A stretch of DNA of 22,868 bases from a virus. Location: the IMG/VR virus record IMGVR_UViG_3300031707_001164, positions 1 through 22,868 of that record. One strand, written 5' to 3'. The position numbers and the translations under genes were made by a program. Shown here in pieces: positions 7,119 to 14,851 of the stretch. Every line of letters begins with the position of its first letter. Within the stretch, counting starts at the first letter, position 1. Under the pieces are notes generated by a model, which saw only the letters and a program-made list of their open reading frames with translations, was not told the origin of the DNA and searched no databases.

Positions 7119-9751
7119 GCTTTGTCCTTGAATACGAGATTTGATACGTACCGTAATCCGGCGTGACCGGTGACGAGAAGATGTCCCATTGGAAGACGCC
7201 GTTGGATCATACTGCGGGGCCATTGGTGTTTCTCTTCGGCAGGCACCCAGGCAAAGAACCGCTCGTAGAAATCCTTGAATGGCAACTTGGCTCCAATCTC
7301 TCGGATACAAAACTCGTCGATGAACCGTTCAAGATCATCTTTGGATATTTCTTCCGAATGAATCTTGTTGGCTGTGGTAATCACAGGTAGCCGCAAACGT
7401 CCTTTTACTGGTGGCATTTGCATCGTCAATAACGTGTGCATGAAATGCGGTGCTTCGTTTTCCAGATGCACCATCATTTCTTTCTTCGGGATTTCCTGGT
7501 CCGGCAACAGGTCATCAACGTAGATGACGGTGATACGAGTGTCACCGGGGAACACAGGACAGTTGTGTTGTTTGTTGGCGCACTGAACCCAATGCGTCGT
7601 ATTCGGTTGCGAGTAGGCATCCGTCCGCATTTTGCGGATCGACAACATGCGGGCCGTCACCCACTCTTTCATTCGAGCGTTGGCGTGTTTCGATTGCGAC
7701 AAATCTTTCTCTTCAACGTAACAGACAACGGCTCCCGCCAACTCACCATTGAAGTCACTGTTGTTGGAGAGTGCCCGGTCGGCTGATACGACGCCCTTTG
7801 TGACCAGGGCCGCCAGGGATTCGTGGAAGATGCTCTTACCACTATTCTCGGGGCCAAAGAGAAACAGGTAGGGCAATGGCTCGAAGGGGTCACGGAACGC
7901 ACAGGCAACCCAGGCGCGCAAGTAATCGGCACCTGTCTTGATGTTGCACATAGCAGCGATTGTTGATTCACGGATGGCGGGTGTCAAGTCAGCGCCGACA
8001 TGCTCGAAGATCATATCCCAATGCGGATGAATTGGCACTTCGTCCCCCAACTCGGCAGGCTTGAAACGAAACTGCGGGGCGTCTAGGTTCCATTGTCGCC
8101 CGCCTGGATACTCCGGTTGGAAGGGAAGGTTGACCAGTTTCCACGTCTTGGCGATGGCAACGCCCATCGTCTCTTCGCACGCTGTCTTGTCGTTGCCCAT
8201 GCCTTGGAGGGTTAGTTTAATGCGGCTGTCGGTTTGCCGGACCCATTCGCCGCCTTCATGCAGAACAAATCCGGCACCTTCTTTGGCGGGTGTCTTGAGC
8301 GCACGGATCAAGTTGTCATAGACAGATTGGTCAAGTTCCTCTTCGGGTGCCGTCTTGACATCGAAGATGCGAACCCATTTGTTCTTCTTCTCAAGCCAGT
8401 CGTCAAGTGGAACGTCGCCCTTCTCGCGTTTGATTTGAACGATCAACCGGCCATCTTTGTGTGCTTTGAGTAGGATTTCACGTCCATCAAACTGTTCGTC
8501 CAATTTGATTTCTTGACCGAGAATCTTGGCAACTTCCCGAACCTGCAAGACGCTCTTAAACACGTAACCATTCTGATCCGGGTCTTCGATACCGCCCAGG
8601 GCTTTGCACAACGATGGAAGATCGGGTGCCTTGTTGAAGAGGCAGGTGGTCCAACCTTCACCATCTTGTGTCCAACTCTCGGCTTCGGCTACACCTGGCG
8701 AAAAGCGATAGACTCGCCAGCCGCCTTTCGGCAAGGGAAACAAGAAGCAATTTGGTGAGCCGGGATCGCGTCCCTCAGAGTTTGTCTTGAAGAGACCAGT
8801 CAGTCCCAGTTCCTTCTTTGATGCTGGCTCCATGAGACCTTGCAGCGCGCAGGTATGTGTCTGTAGCAGGTGGTGGTCCGTGATCCACAATGACGTGTAA
8901 CCTGACCGCATGAGGGCTTCAATCTGTGCTTTGTGACTGTCATCCAGAGGAATCATCTTTCGACTGGATGCCAACGCCTCGAAGGGGTCCAGGTCGTCTT
9001 CGGCGACTTCATTGATGCGAACTTTGGTTCGGCGACGTGTGACAACTTCGATATGGTCACGCCAGTTGGCCGGAAGATCAGTGACGCCAAGAATCTTGGT
9101 GGCCGGTTTGGTTACTTGAAGTCCCAGGTTGCCCAGGTTCATTTTCCGGTGCCAAATCCACATGATGCCACCGCAACAGTCGATTTGGTTGGCGAAGTCG
9201 AATCCCGTATCGTTCGACATCATTCCCAGGATACAACGGGCCAGAGCGGCGTGCTCGGTGTGGTTGGCAGTGGGGATTCGGTCAAGATAGACGTAGAGAT
9301 GGATGCCGCCGCCGCCAGTGCTCTTGCGGACTTCGACGTAGGGTAGGGCTTCGGCGGCTGTCTTGACACGCGCCAATTCAGCGTCAGCAATGCCGACGCC
9401 CTTGGCGTGACTGGTGAGGGCGTCAAAGTCGTACCCCACCCAACGGGAACAGAGTTCTCCCCAGTCCCAACCGGTGCAACCAATCCCCTCCGCATGGAGG
9501 TCCAAGGGGAAAGGAAGGGTGTAGTCATTCCAGGTGGGATCGGTTGCCGCGTTTTTGGGGATGCGGATATTGAACCACTCGTTTACACCGTCCGACCAGG
9601 TTGTCCGTTTACCAGCGACCGGCTCTCCATTCCCGGCGGCAACGTTCACCTGTGTTTCCAGGTGGGTTCCCCAACGGTCCACTAGATCAGTGTTCTGAGG
9701 CGTCTTTCGGGCTTGTAGGAAGCTGCGAAGAGCTTCACTGACCTTTATCAT
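7115..9751 (-). CDS. primase-polymerase fused to SF3-type helicase
   Basis: The 878-aa protein is the likely replication initiator. The N-terminal domain looks like an archaeo-eukaryotic primase (PrimPol): motif I VGYDFD (D108, D110), motif II STGGGGIH (S144-H151) and a motif III candidate QID (D191) followed by an IMWIWHRKMN stretch. The C-terminal half is an SF3-like AAA+ helicase: Walker A GPENSGKS at 633-640, Walker B VVCYVEE at about 675-681, a sensor Asn in CANKQHN near 726 and an Arg at about 739. The arrangement resembles phage NrS-1-type primase-helicases (DUF5906). GAGG lies 7 nt before the ATG. The gene overlaps the upstream HNH gene by 17 nt and the next gene by 4 nt. It would open duplex DNA and prime or extend strands at the phage origin. 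Confidence 0.88.
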   Translation of the reverse strand: MIKVSEALRSFLQARKTPQNTDLVDRWGTHLETQVNVAAGNGEPVAGKRTTWSDGVNEWFNIRIPKNAATDPTWNDYTLPFPLDLHAEGIGCTGWDWGELCSRWVGYDFDALTSHAKGVGIADAELARVKTAAEALPYVEVRKSTGGGGIHLYVYLDRIPTANHTEHAALARCILGMMSNDTGFDFANQIDCCGGIMWIWHRKMNLGNLGLQVTKPATKILGVTDLPANWRDHIEVVTRRRTKVRINEVAEDDLDPFEALASSRKMIPLDDSHKAQIEALMRSGYTSLWITDHHLLQTHTCALQGLMEPASKKELGLTGLFKTNSEGRDPGSPNCFLFPLPKGGWRVYRFSPGVAEAESWTQDGEGWTTCLFNKAPDLPSLCKALGGIEDPDQNGYVFKSVLQVREVAKILGQEIKLDEQFDGREILLKAHKDGRLIVQIKREKGDVPLDDWLEKKNKWVRIFDVKTAPEEELDQSVYDNLIRALKTPAKEGAGFVLHEGGEWVRQTDSRIKLTLQGMGNDKTACEETMGVAIAKTWKLVNLPFQPEYPGGRQWNLDAPQFRFKPAELGDEVPIHPHWDMIFEHVGADLTPAIRESTIAAMCNIKTGADYLRAWVACAFRDPFEPLPYLFLFGPENSGKSIFHESLAALVTKGVVSADRALSNNSDFNGELAGAVVCYVEEKDLSQSKHANARMKEWVTARMLSIRKMRTDAYSQPNTTHWVQCANKQHNCPVFPGDTRITVIYVDDLLPDQEIPKKEMMVHLENEAPHFMHTLLTMQMPPVKGRLRLPVITTANKIHSEEISKDDLERFIDEFCIREIGAKLPFKDFYERFFAWVPAEEKHQWPRSMIQRRLPMGHLLVTGHAGLRYVSNLVFKDKA

Positions 9752-10049
9752 GGGTCATCCTCAGATACAGGTGAAGTGGATTGCAACAACAGGGATTCTT
9801 GCAAGAGTGCAAGACGTTCGAGAGTCCCGGTTGAACGCCGTACCAGAGCCAGTATGCAATTCGAGCGGCGTTTACATCACCATGATGGCATAGATAGAAT
9901 GTAGGCAATGGTTCAATAATCGGTTGCCATGTCGGCCACGGCCAGCAAGCGTCGTCGTCGCCACGGGTGACGTGTCGCCAGAAGTCGTTTTCTTGTGCGG
10001 CAGTGAGAACCGGATAGAACCGGCGGCGTTGGCATCGGGTCAACTGCAT
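9735..10049 (-). CDS. small HNH endonuclease
   Basis: The 104-aa product has the compact HNH layout seen in many phage and bacterial endonucleases: an N-terminal DFWRHV...DACWPW segment (about 22-38), a helix with AARIAYWLWYG (61-71), then VLHSCKNPCCCNPLHLYL (79-96) with the catalytic His 81, Asn 90 and His 93 and flanking zinc-type cysteines. It is the first gene of the leftward operon; GAGGG lies 7 nt before the ATG. It may be a free-standing homing endonuclease, or it may nick DNA near the adjacent divergent region, which is inference from position. Confidence 0.8.
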   Translation of the reverse strand: MQLTRCQRRRFYPVLTAAQENDFWRHVTRGDDDACWPWPTWQPIIEPLPTFYLCHHGDVNAARIAYWLWYGVQPGLSNVLHSCKNPCCCNPLHLYLRMTHDKGQ

Positions 10050-10146
10050 AGATTTTCCCTCTACAATACAATATCGGCCAATCGAACAAAAACCTGCATG
10101 GATTCTTACTTTTGATGCAGGATTTTGCTGTTTTGGCCGATATTGT
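10050..10146. promoter_or_regulatory. divergent control region with nested inverted repeats
   Basis: This is the only point where transcription diverges. A 14-bp perfect inverted repeat (acaatatcggccaa at 10068-10081, ttggccgatattgt at 10133-10146) encloses a smaller one (cctgcat at 10093-10099, atgcagg at 10115-10121). The right arms lie inside the first codons of the ParB-like gene. Leftward, TTGTTC and TATTGT with a 15-nt spacer could be a weak -35/-10 pair. An operator, perhaps for the ParB-like protein itself, or a replication origin element is plausible. Confidence 0.55.
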
Positions 10147-11125
10147 AGTTAGACGCGGAGACGTTGTTGTGCAAGATGAAACTCGCCCAATCCCATTACG
10201 CCAATTGATCGAACCGTGGGTCATTCTGCGGTTGGTCAACCGAGAATCGGTTGCGTACTTGGAACTGCGGGACTCGATTGCTGACAAGGGTTTCCTCAAT
10301 TCTATCTGTGTGCGCCCAGCGCAGAAGTCTGGCTTCTATGAAGTAGTAGATGGACTTTATCGTTGGTCAGCCGCGAAGGAACTTGAATTGCGAGTTGTGC
10401 CGTGCATCGTCAAATACAACTTGACTGAGGATGACGTAATCGCGCTTCAGATTCAAGCCAATGCGATTCGACCTGAGACGACGCCGGTGGAGTTTGCGCG
10501 ACAAATCAAAAAGATAATTGACGCCCGGCCACAAATTACATTGGCACAGTTGCAAGCGATTGTCCACAAAAGCCCCGCTTGGATCAATCAGATTCTTGGT
10601 CTGCTTGATTTGTCGCCACGGAATCAGAAACGGTTGGAACGGGGCGAAATGCCGGTAGATAATGCTATCAAGTTGGCATTGATTCCATTTCGACACCAAC
10701 CTCGATTTGCACCGCTGGCGATGACAATGCCGCGCAATGAGTTTCGAGTTCTTGTTTCGGCGTACTTGAAACGTTACCGTGAAGCAGCAATTCAAGGTAC
10801 ACTTGATGTTGTTGAATTGAATGAATTTGAGCCAGTCCCACATTGCCGATCCGTGAAAGAGTTGCAACGGGAAGCAACGATGTGCGATGCCGGAGCCGTG
10901 GTTACAATGGATTGCACGCCACTTGATGCTTGGAAACGTTGTCTGCAATGGATGCTACATCTTGATTCAGAAAGTATTGCCGTTCAGAAAGAGAAATTCC
11001 GCGAACGTGCGTACACGGCTTTAATAACACGAAAGGAACCTGATGATGCCCTAGACTGCCCATTCCTACCTCCACATCTCGATCCCCTAACTCCTGAATC
11101 CACCATCCAGAATCCACTTTCCTGA
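10115..11125 (+). CDS. ParB-like nuclease-domain protein
   Basis: The 336-aa product has a ParB N-terminal fold at about 27-135. The segment FYEVVDGLYRWSAAKEL (74-90) corresponds to the GERR-type box with GLYRW in place of the usual GxRR, and ANAIRPETTPVEFARQI (115-131) corresponds to the following box. A helix-turn-helix follows at about 141-165 (ITLAQLQAIVHKSPAWINQI). The C-terminal 170 residues are not recognised. ATG at 10115 is preferred over the adjacent TTG; no strong ribosome binding site is seen, and the region is part of an inverted repeat. Phage ParB-like proteins act as regulators, segregation factors or nucleases. Which applies here is unknown. No ParA is present in the window. 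Confidence 0.75.
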   Translation: MQDFAVLADIVVRRGDVVVQDETRPIPLRQLIEPWVILRLVNRESVAYLELRDSIADKGFLNSICVRPAQKSGFYEVVDGLYRWSAAKELELRVVPCIVKYNLTEDDVIALQIQANAIRPETTPVEFARQIKKIIDARPQITLAQLQAIVHKSPAWINQILGLLDLSPRNQKRLERGEMPVDNAIKLALIPFRHQPRFAPLAMTMPRNEFRVLVSAYLKRYREAAIQGTLDVVELNEFEPVPHCRSVKELQREATMCDAGAVVTMDCTPLDAWKRCLQWMLHLDSESIAVQKEKFRERAYTALITRKEPDDALDCPFLPPHLDPLTPESTIQNPLS

Positions 11126-11155
11126 TCCCAACAACAACAACAACGAGGTACAACA

Positions 11156-11890
11156 ATGTCCGACAACGCTTTGGTTCCTGTCAACCTGAATCAACTTCCG
11201 TCCACCCAGATCGGCACCGACGACCAGTTCGCGGAACTGGCGAAGGGTGGCGACTATATTGGCCGGATGCAACTGTTCACCAAGGGTAAGGCCATCAACA
11301 AGGAATTGATCCGGCCCGGCCACTATGGCATCCCGGAATCCGACGAGGAAGTCTACGACCTGGGAGTGACGGTGAACATTCTTCCATTGGCCCGCCGACC
11401 CAAGGCCATCGACATGACGGACCTGGAAGCACTCGTCATCGTGTACGACATGGAGACGCCGGAGTTCAAGCGGATTGCGGCCAAATCGGTTGAGGCGGAA
11501 TCACACTGCCAGTTTGGTCCGTCCTTCTTGGTCTACGAGCAATCCACTCGTCGCTTCTTGGAGTTCTTCTGCGGCACGAAGACCAACCGCATTGAAGCCA
11601 AGAAGATTTACCCCTTCCTTCCGCTATCCGAAGGCGACATTCGGCGTCTGGCCGAAGCCGGGACGGATGTGACTGGCCTGGAACCGCACGGCCCGATTCC
11701 CTTGACGCTCAAGGTGAAGTTGGCTGAGAACCGCAAAGGTTCGTGGCACGCTCCGGTTGTCGTGATGTGCAGCACGCCCTTTGTGGCACTGCCGTCTGAG
11801 GAAGTCTTCGTCAAGGAAATCATGCGGTTCTTGACGATTCGTGATAACGGTGTCGAGAAGGTCGAAGAGAAGACCACTCGCGCCCGGTAA
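11156..11890 (+). CDS. conserved-looking phage protein of unknown function
   Basis: The 244-aa product starts MSDNALVPVNLNQLP with GAGG 8 nt upstream. The leader before it holds five CAA triplets (11129-11143), which would be unstructured. Motifs include GDYIGRMQLFTKGKAINKE near 32-50, RPGHYGIPESDEE (53-65), FGPSFLVYEQSTRRFLEFFCGT (119-140) and GLEPHGPIPLT (174-184). I associate this layout with conserved phage proteins found near replication and ssDNA-handling genes, but cannot name the family or a function. No membrane segment or signal peptide. It ends just before a strong hairpin. Confidence 0.7.
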   Translation: MSDNALVPVNLNQLPSTQIGTDDQFAELAKGGDYIGRMQLFTKGKAINKELIRPGHYGIPESDEEVYDLGVTVNILPLARRPKAIDMTDLEALVIVYDMETPEFKRIAAKSVEAESHCQFGPSFLVYEQSTRRFLEFFCGTKTNRIEAKKIYPFLPLSEGDIRRLAEAGTDVTGLEPHGPIPLTLKVKLAENRKGSWHAPVVVMCSTPFVALPSEEVFVKEIMRFLTIRDNGVEKVEEKTTRAR

Positions 11891-11898
11891 ACATCAAT

Positions 11899-11933
11899 TA
11901 GCCGAGGGCGGCGACGGCGACCGCCCTCGGCTA
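11899..11933 (+). terminator. strong GC-rich hairpin between two genes
   Basis: A 13-bp stem (tagccgagggcgg / ccgccctcggcta) with a 9-nt loop lies 8 nt after the stop of the 244-aa protein gene and is followed by TCTTTC. It may be an intrinsic terminator or an mRNA-stabilising or attenuating hairpin. The weak T-run and the closely following gene (21 nt) make partial readthrough likely. Confidence 0.6.
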
Positions 11934-11954
11934 TCTTTCAGAAAGGTATTGACT

Positions 11955-12287
11955 ATGACTCAACAAATCGTGTTCGAGGGCGACGTGAAGTTGGAATACT
12001 CGGCGGGTGATACCGACCGGGAAATCATCATCACGGAACCACCCACTCCTGAAACCATGACTGCGGATGTGGTGACAGGCGGCTACCAACCGGAAGCCTT
12101 GGCTAACTACATTGCGCGGCAATTGGGTTTTCCAAGCAATGCTGAGTTCGACGAGATGTTGCAAAAGATACGAGCGCAACAGGCGTCGGGTACATATAAC
12201 TGTGAGGAACGGGACGCCACACGCGAAGGTGTCCGGCTTCGGGTCACGGTTGAAGTGCTCAATCCCGGCATCGGGATTCAGCAGTAG
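11955..12287 (+). CDS. hypothetical 110-aa protein
   Basis: The start at ATG 11955 has AAAGG 8 nt upstream and lies after the hairpin; the frame is open further upstream but would cross the hairpin and the previous gene. The product starts MTQQIVFEGDVKLEY, has beta-like N- and C-terminal stretches (RLRVTVEVLNPG near the end) and a central helical part around residues 44-70. I do not recognise it. It is the last gene before a non-coding stretch and the tmRNA. Confidence 0.6.
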   Translation: MTQQIVFEGDVKLEYSAGDTDREIIITEPPTPETMTADVVTGGYQPEALANYIARQLGFPSNAEFDEMLQKIRAQQASGTYNCEERDATREGVRLRVTVEVLNPGIGIQQ

Positions 12288-12393
12288 AAACGATCTTGCC
12301 GCTCGGCTATCGGCCTGACCGTGGGGAACTGAACTAGGTGTGCCACGGCCTCAACCAGACTGTTGGTGAAGGGGAGTTCAGTGAGCGGACTTT
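12288..12393 (+). other. non-coding leader with possible pseudoknot upstream of tmRNA
   Basis: No gene is seen here. Two interleaved pairings are possible: ccgtgg 12319-12324 with ccacgg 12343-12348, and actgaact 12328-12335 with agttcagt 12375-12382. The second pair starts inside the loop of the first, which is the layout of an H-type pseudoknot. It may be part of a precursor RNA or an mRNA 3' structure. Short helices like these can arise by chance. Confidence 0.35.
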
Positions 12394-12632
12394 GGGGACG
12401 AATTGGATTCGATCAGACGGATGATGTGTTTGGTTGCGTGTCGTGGTTGATCGGTGGGCCACGTTAAAAGCCGATTAAAACCTTAATTGCCAAACCGCAA
12501 TTTGCTATGGCAGCCTAGCGACTGACTGCTTGTTTGTTTCGAGTTTGTGTTGAGTTCGAGTTTCGATTACACACGTAGACACCGGCATAGAAACGTCCTG
12601 ACACGAGGGTTCGATTCCCTCCGTCTCCACTA
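12394..12632 (+). ncRNA. ssrA: compact transfer-messenger RNA (tmRNA)
   Basis: tmRNA rescues stalled ribosomes and tags the unfinished peptide for proteolysis. The 5' end GGGGACG (12394-12400) pairs with CGTCTCC (12622-12628), with the G3-U70 wobble that alanyl-tRNA synthetase reads. A TGGATTCGA D-like segment follows. The T arm is GAGGG-ttcgatt-CCCTC at 12605-12621. Helix P2 pairs 12413-12419 with 12594-12601 (one bulge). Pseudoknot PK1 is clear: CGTGG 12442-12446 with CCACG 12459-12463, and ATCGG 12450-12454 with CCGAT 12471-12475 (extendable). The tag frame follows, with its stop in a GCAG/CTGC hairpin loop as in E. coli. Only about 75 nt lie between the tag stop and P2, so the usual PK2-PK4 are absent or reduced. 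The 3' end is ACTA, so CCA is not encoded. No SmpB gene is in the window. Confidence 0.9.
12489..12518 (+). other. tmRNA tag-peptide reading frame
   Basis: From a GCC resume codon at 12489 the frame reads AKPQFAMAA and ends in TAG at 12516-12518. The AMAA end matches the Ala-Ala terminus that ClpXP and related proteases recognise (usually ALAA or AVAA). The resume codon is placed by analogy: it is an Ala codon 13 nt after PK1. Other frames give no AA-stop ending. Confidence 0.75.
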
Positions 12633-12660
12633 ATCACAAGGAAACCAAAAGGAAACTACC

Positions 12661-14331
12661 ATGCGTTTTCATCTCTTCGGATTGGCGAATATCCCGACAT
12701 GCAAGGCGAATACGTATGAACCAATGACACCATTGATTTGGAACATGGCGAAGATGCTCAAGGATAATGGGCATCATGTGACGTTTTACGGAGCCGAAGG
12801 AAGCGATGCTCCGTGCGACGAGATGGTCGTCATTGTTCCTAAACATCTTTTGCCTGATGGTTTGGTGATGGGAAGTCATGGAGTTCCGGCGGCAGCATGG
12901 AAGAACGATGGGGCAAGTGCCACTTGGCAAACGTTTATAGCGTTAGGACGCATGGCACTGCGCCGACGTTATCGGACGGGCGACATCTCGCTTATCAGTT
13001 TCGGACGGTATCAAAAGTTCGTCGCTGACGTGTCAACGCTGGCTTGTGAGTTTATCGTCGGATATTCCGGCATTTTCAGTTATCATAAGGTGTTCCCATC
13101 CTATGCGTGGATGCACTACCTTTATGGTGAGTTGAAAATGGAGCGAAACCCGAATTGGATTGATGCTGTCATTCCACACTACCTGGATTTGGATGACTTC
13201 CAAGTGCAGGAAAAGAAGGGTGACTATCTACTTTGTCTCGGGAGGTTGGATCGAGACAAGGGCACCGATATTGCGATTGACATTGCCAATCGGAGTGGAT
13301 CAAAAATCATCGTGGCAGGCGTTGATATGGTAACTCACGACGTTCCTGATTGGCTCAAACAACTGCCCGGTAACGTTGAGTTTACAGGGTACGTGAACTT
13401 GGAACAGCGTCTCGAATTGTTGCGGGGGGCGAAAGCACTTTTGCATCCATGCCGTTGGTTGGAACCCTTTGGCATGGTTCTCATTGAAGCCTTGGCGTGT
13501 GGGACGCCGATCATTGCAAGCGACTGGGGTGCGTTACCTGAGATCATTCAACAGGGAGTGACAGGATTTTGTTGTCGTGACATGGAAGAGTTCGTGAGTG
13601 CTGTGAATAGTATAAAATGGATTGACCCTCTTGACTGTCGCCGTGCTGTGGAAGAACGTCACAGTCTACCTGTCGCATATCAGCAATACATGCGTTACTT
13701 TAGGCGACTCGAAAAGTTGCTTGGTGGCGGATGGTATGAAACTCGCGGGTTGTGGCGTGGGCCGGATGTCGTTGAGCGTGTGAAGTCCTTACAACATGAC
13801 GGCATGTTGAAGGGTGTAGAAATCGGTGTTGACCGTGGGGCACTTTCAGGTTACTTACTGACTGAATTGCCGACCTTACAACTTGGCATGGTTGATACCT
13901 GGGGTGTCTTTGCGGAAGATTCCTCGTATGCTAAATCAGGGGACGGCATCGTTGCCCGTACACAGGAACAACGTGAAGAAGACTTGGCGGAAGCGTTGCG
14001 CGTGACAGACCACGCACGGGATCGTCGCCAAATTCTGCGAATGACTTCGGAAGAAGCAACACGGATGTTCGCACCTTGGGAATCTGCCGTTGAAGAAGGT
14101 TCACTTGATTTCGTTTTTCTCGATGCAGACCATTCATACGCAGGCATTGCTGCCGACATACAATTGTGGGCACCAAAAGTGCGAAGCGGCGGTCTGTTGT
14201 GCGGCCACGACTACGGCATGGAAGTGTTTTATCCGCAGTGGGGTGTGACACGGGCTGTGGACGAATATGCCGCCAAGATTGGTCAGACTGTACAACGAGG
14301 CGCAGATTGGACTTGGTTCATTCAAGTATAA
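12661..14331 (+). CDS. GT4 glycosyltransferase fused to SAM-dependent methyltransferase
   Basis: The 556-aa product has two enzymes in one chain. Residues about 1-350 are a GT-B, GT4-family glycosyltransferase: an N-terminal Rossmann half, then LLCLGRLDRDKGTDIAI (190-206), VEFTGYV (239-245) and the EX7E motif with E268 and E276 in EPFGMVLIEALACGTPII. Residues about 385-540 are a class I methyltransferase: GVEIGVDRG (386-393) as the SAM-binding glycine motif, MVDTWG (410-415) and LDFVFLDADHSY (482-493), resembling the Methyltransf_24 type. AAGGA lies about 8 nt before the ATG. It may modify sugars on phage DNA, virion proteins or host surface. Which acceptor is used is unknown. It lies 28 nt after the tmRNA and 1 nt before the next gene. 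Confidence 0.85.
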   Translation: MRFHLFGLANIPTCKANTYEPMTPLIWNMAKMLKDNGHHVTFYGAEGSDAPCDEMVVIVPKHLLPDGLVMGSHGVPAAAWKNDGASATWQTFIALGRMALRRRYRTGDISLISFGRYQKFVADVSTLACEFIVGYSGIFSYHKVFPSYAWMHYLYGELKMERNPNWIDAVIPHYLDLDDFQVQEKKGDYLLCLGRLDRDKGTDIAIDIANRSGSKIIVAGVDMVTHDVPDWLKQLPGNVEFTGYVNLEQRLELLRGAKALLHPCRWLEPFGMVLIEALACGTPIIASDWGALPEIIQQGVTGFCCRDMEEFVSAVNSIKWIDPLDCRRAVEERHSLPVAYQQYMRYFRRLEKLLGGGWYETRGLWRGPDVVERVKSLQHDGMLKGVEIGVDRGALSGYLLTELPTLQLGMVDTWGVFAEDSSYAKSGDGIVARTQEQREEDLAEALRVTDHARDRRQILRMTSEEATRMFAPWESAVEEGSLDFVFLDADHSYAGIAADIQLWAPKVRSGGLLCGHDYGMEVFYPQWGVTRAVDEYAAKIGQTVQRGADWTWFIQV

Positions 14332-14332
14332 C

Positions 14333-14851
14333 ATGCTTCCAGCCGTCATCATTATTCAACGTCCGACCGTGGATATGGCAGCCTTCATCGGCATCAGCCA
14401 CAAGGTTCTTGGTCGCAGTCCGGCTGCCGCCATTGATGCGTGCCCGCGCAAGATGTCGGAAGCGGAACGTTTCCTAAGCTGCCTTGCGGCTTTGCGCGAT
14501 CCCGAGGCTCGGGCGGGGTTGCAACCGAACTTGTTAGCGCATACAACATTCAGTTTGTTTATGGTTGCGGATGAGCGCGACCTACTCGACATCATTGAGT
14601 GCGCCGCCGGGATGCCAGTCGTTTTCACAGAGACACTGGGGCGAGGCGTCATGGCCGCCGTATTCACGGGGACATTGAATCAGTGGCGGGATGCCGTCAA
14701 GGCAGGATCAAATCCCGATGCTGAACATACGATTCGCCATTGCTTCAATCAGATTTACGGTCTGTTTTACAACGAAGGATTGAACGTATGGAGCGAGTTT
14801 AAGCAACGTCCTGGACCGGAACAAACATTTTACCTAGAAGATAAGAGATGA
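14333..14851 (+). CDS. ThyX-like fold protein lacking the ThyX signature (tentative)
   Basis: The 172-aa product starts at ATG 14333, 1 nt after the preceding stop; its own stop overlaps the next gene as ATGA. Two segments line up by eye with flavin-dependent thymidylate synthase ThyX: ERFLSCLAALRDPE...AHTTFSLFMVADERDLLDII (about 45-87) with the ThyX segment around 'H..fEh..f.f', and VFTGTLNQWRDAVKAG...AEHTIRHC (about 110-138) with the ThyX C-terminal 'W..fl.lR...hAq.EIr' segment. The diagnostic RHRxxSxNExSxRY motif and roughly 60 residues around it are absent. If related, it is not a normal ThyX. It could be a pseudoenzyme, an altered nucleotide enzyme, or unrelated. Confidence 0.4.
   Translation: MLPAVIIIQRPTVDMAAFIGISHKVLGRSPAAAIDACPRKMSEAERFLSCLAALRDPEARAGLQPNLLAHTTFSLFMVADERDLLDIIECAAGMPVVFTETLGRGVMAAVFTGTLNQWRDAVKAGSNPDAEHTIRHCFNQIYGLFYNEGLNVWSEFKQRPGPEQTFYLEDKR

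Noticed and set aside
6556-7131. Open frame of 191 codons on the + strand opposite the DUF5664 gene
   Set aside because: It is a shadow of the motif-rich - strand gene, with repetitive Arg/Ser/Phe content and no support.
12565-12632. An ordinary tRNA gene suggested by the T arm and acceptor 3' strand
   Set aside because: There is no anticodon arm or adjacent 5' half; the acceptor partner lies 220 nt upstream and the whole fits tmRNA.
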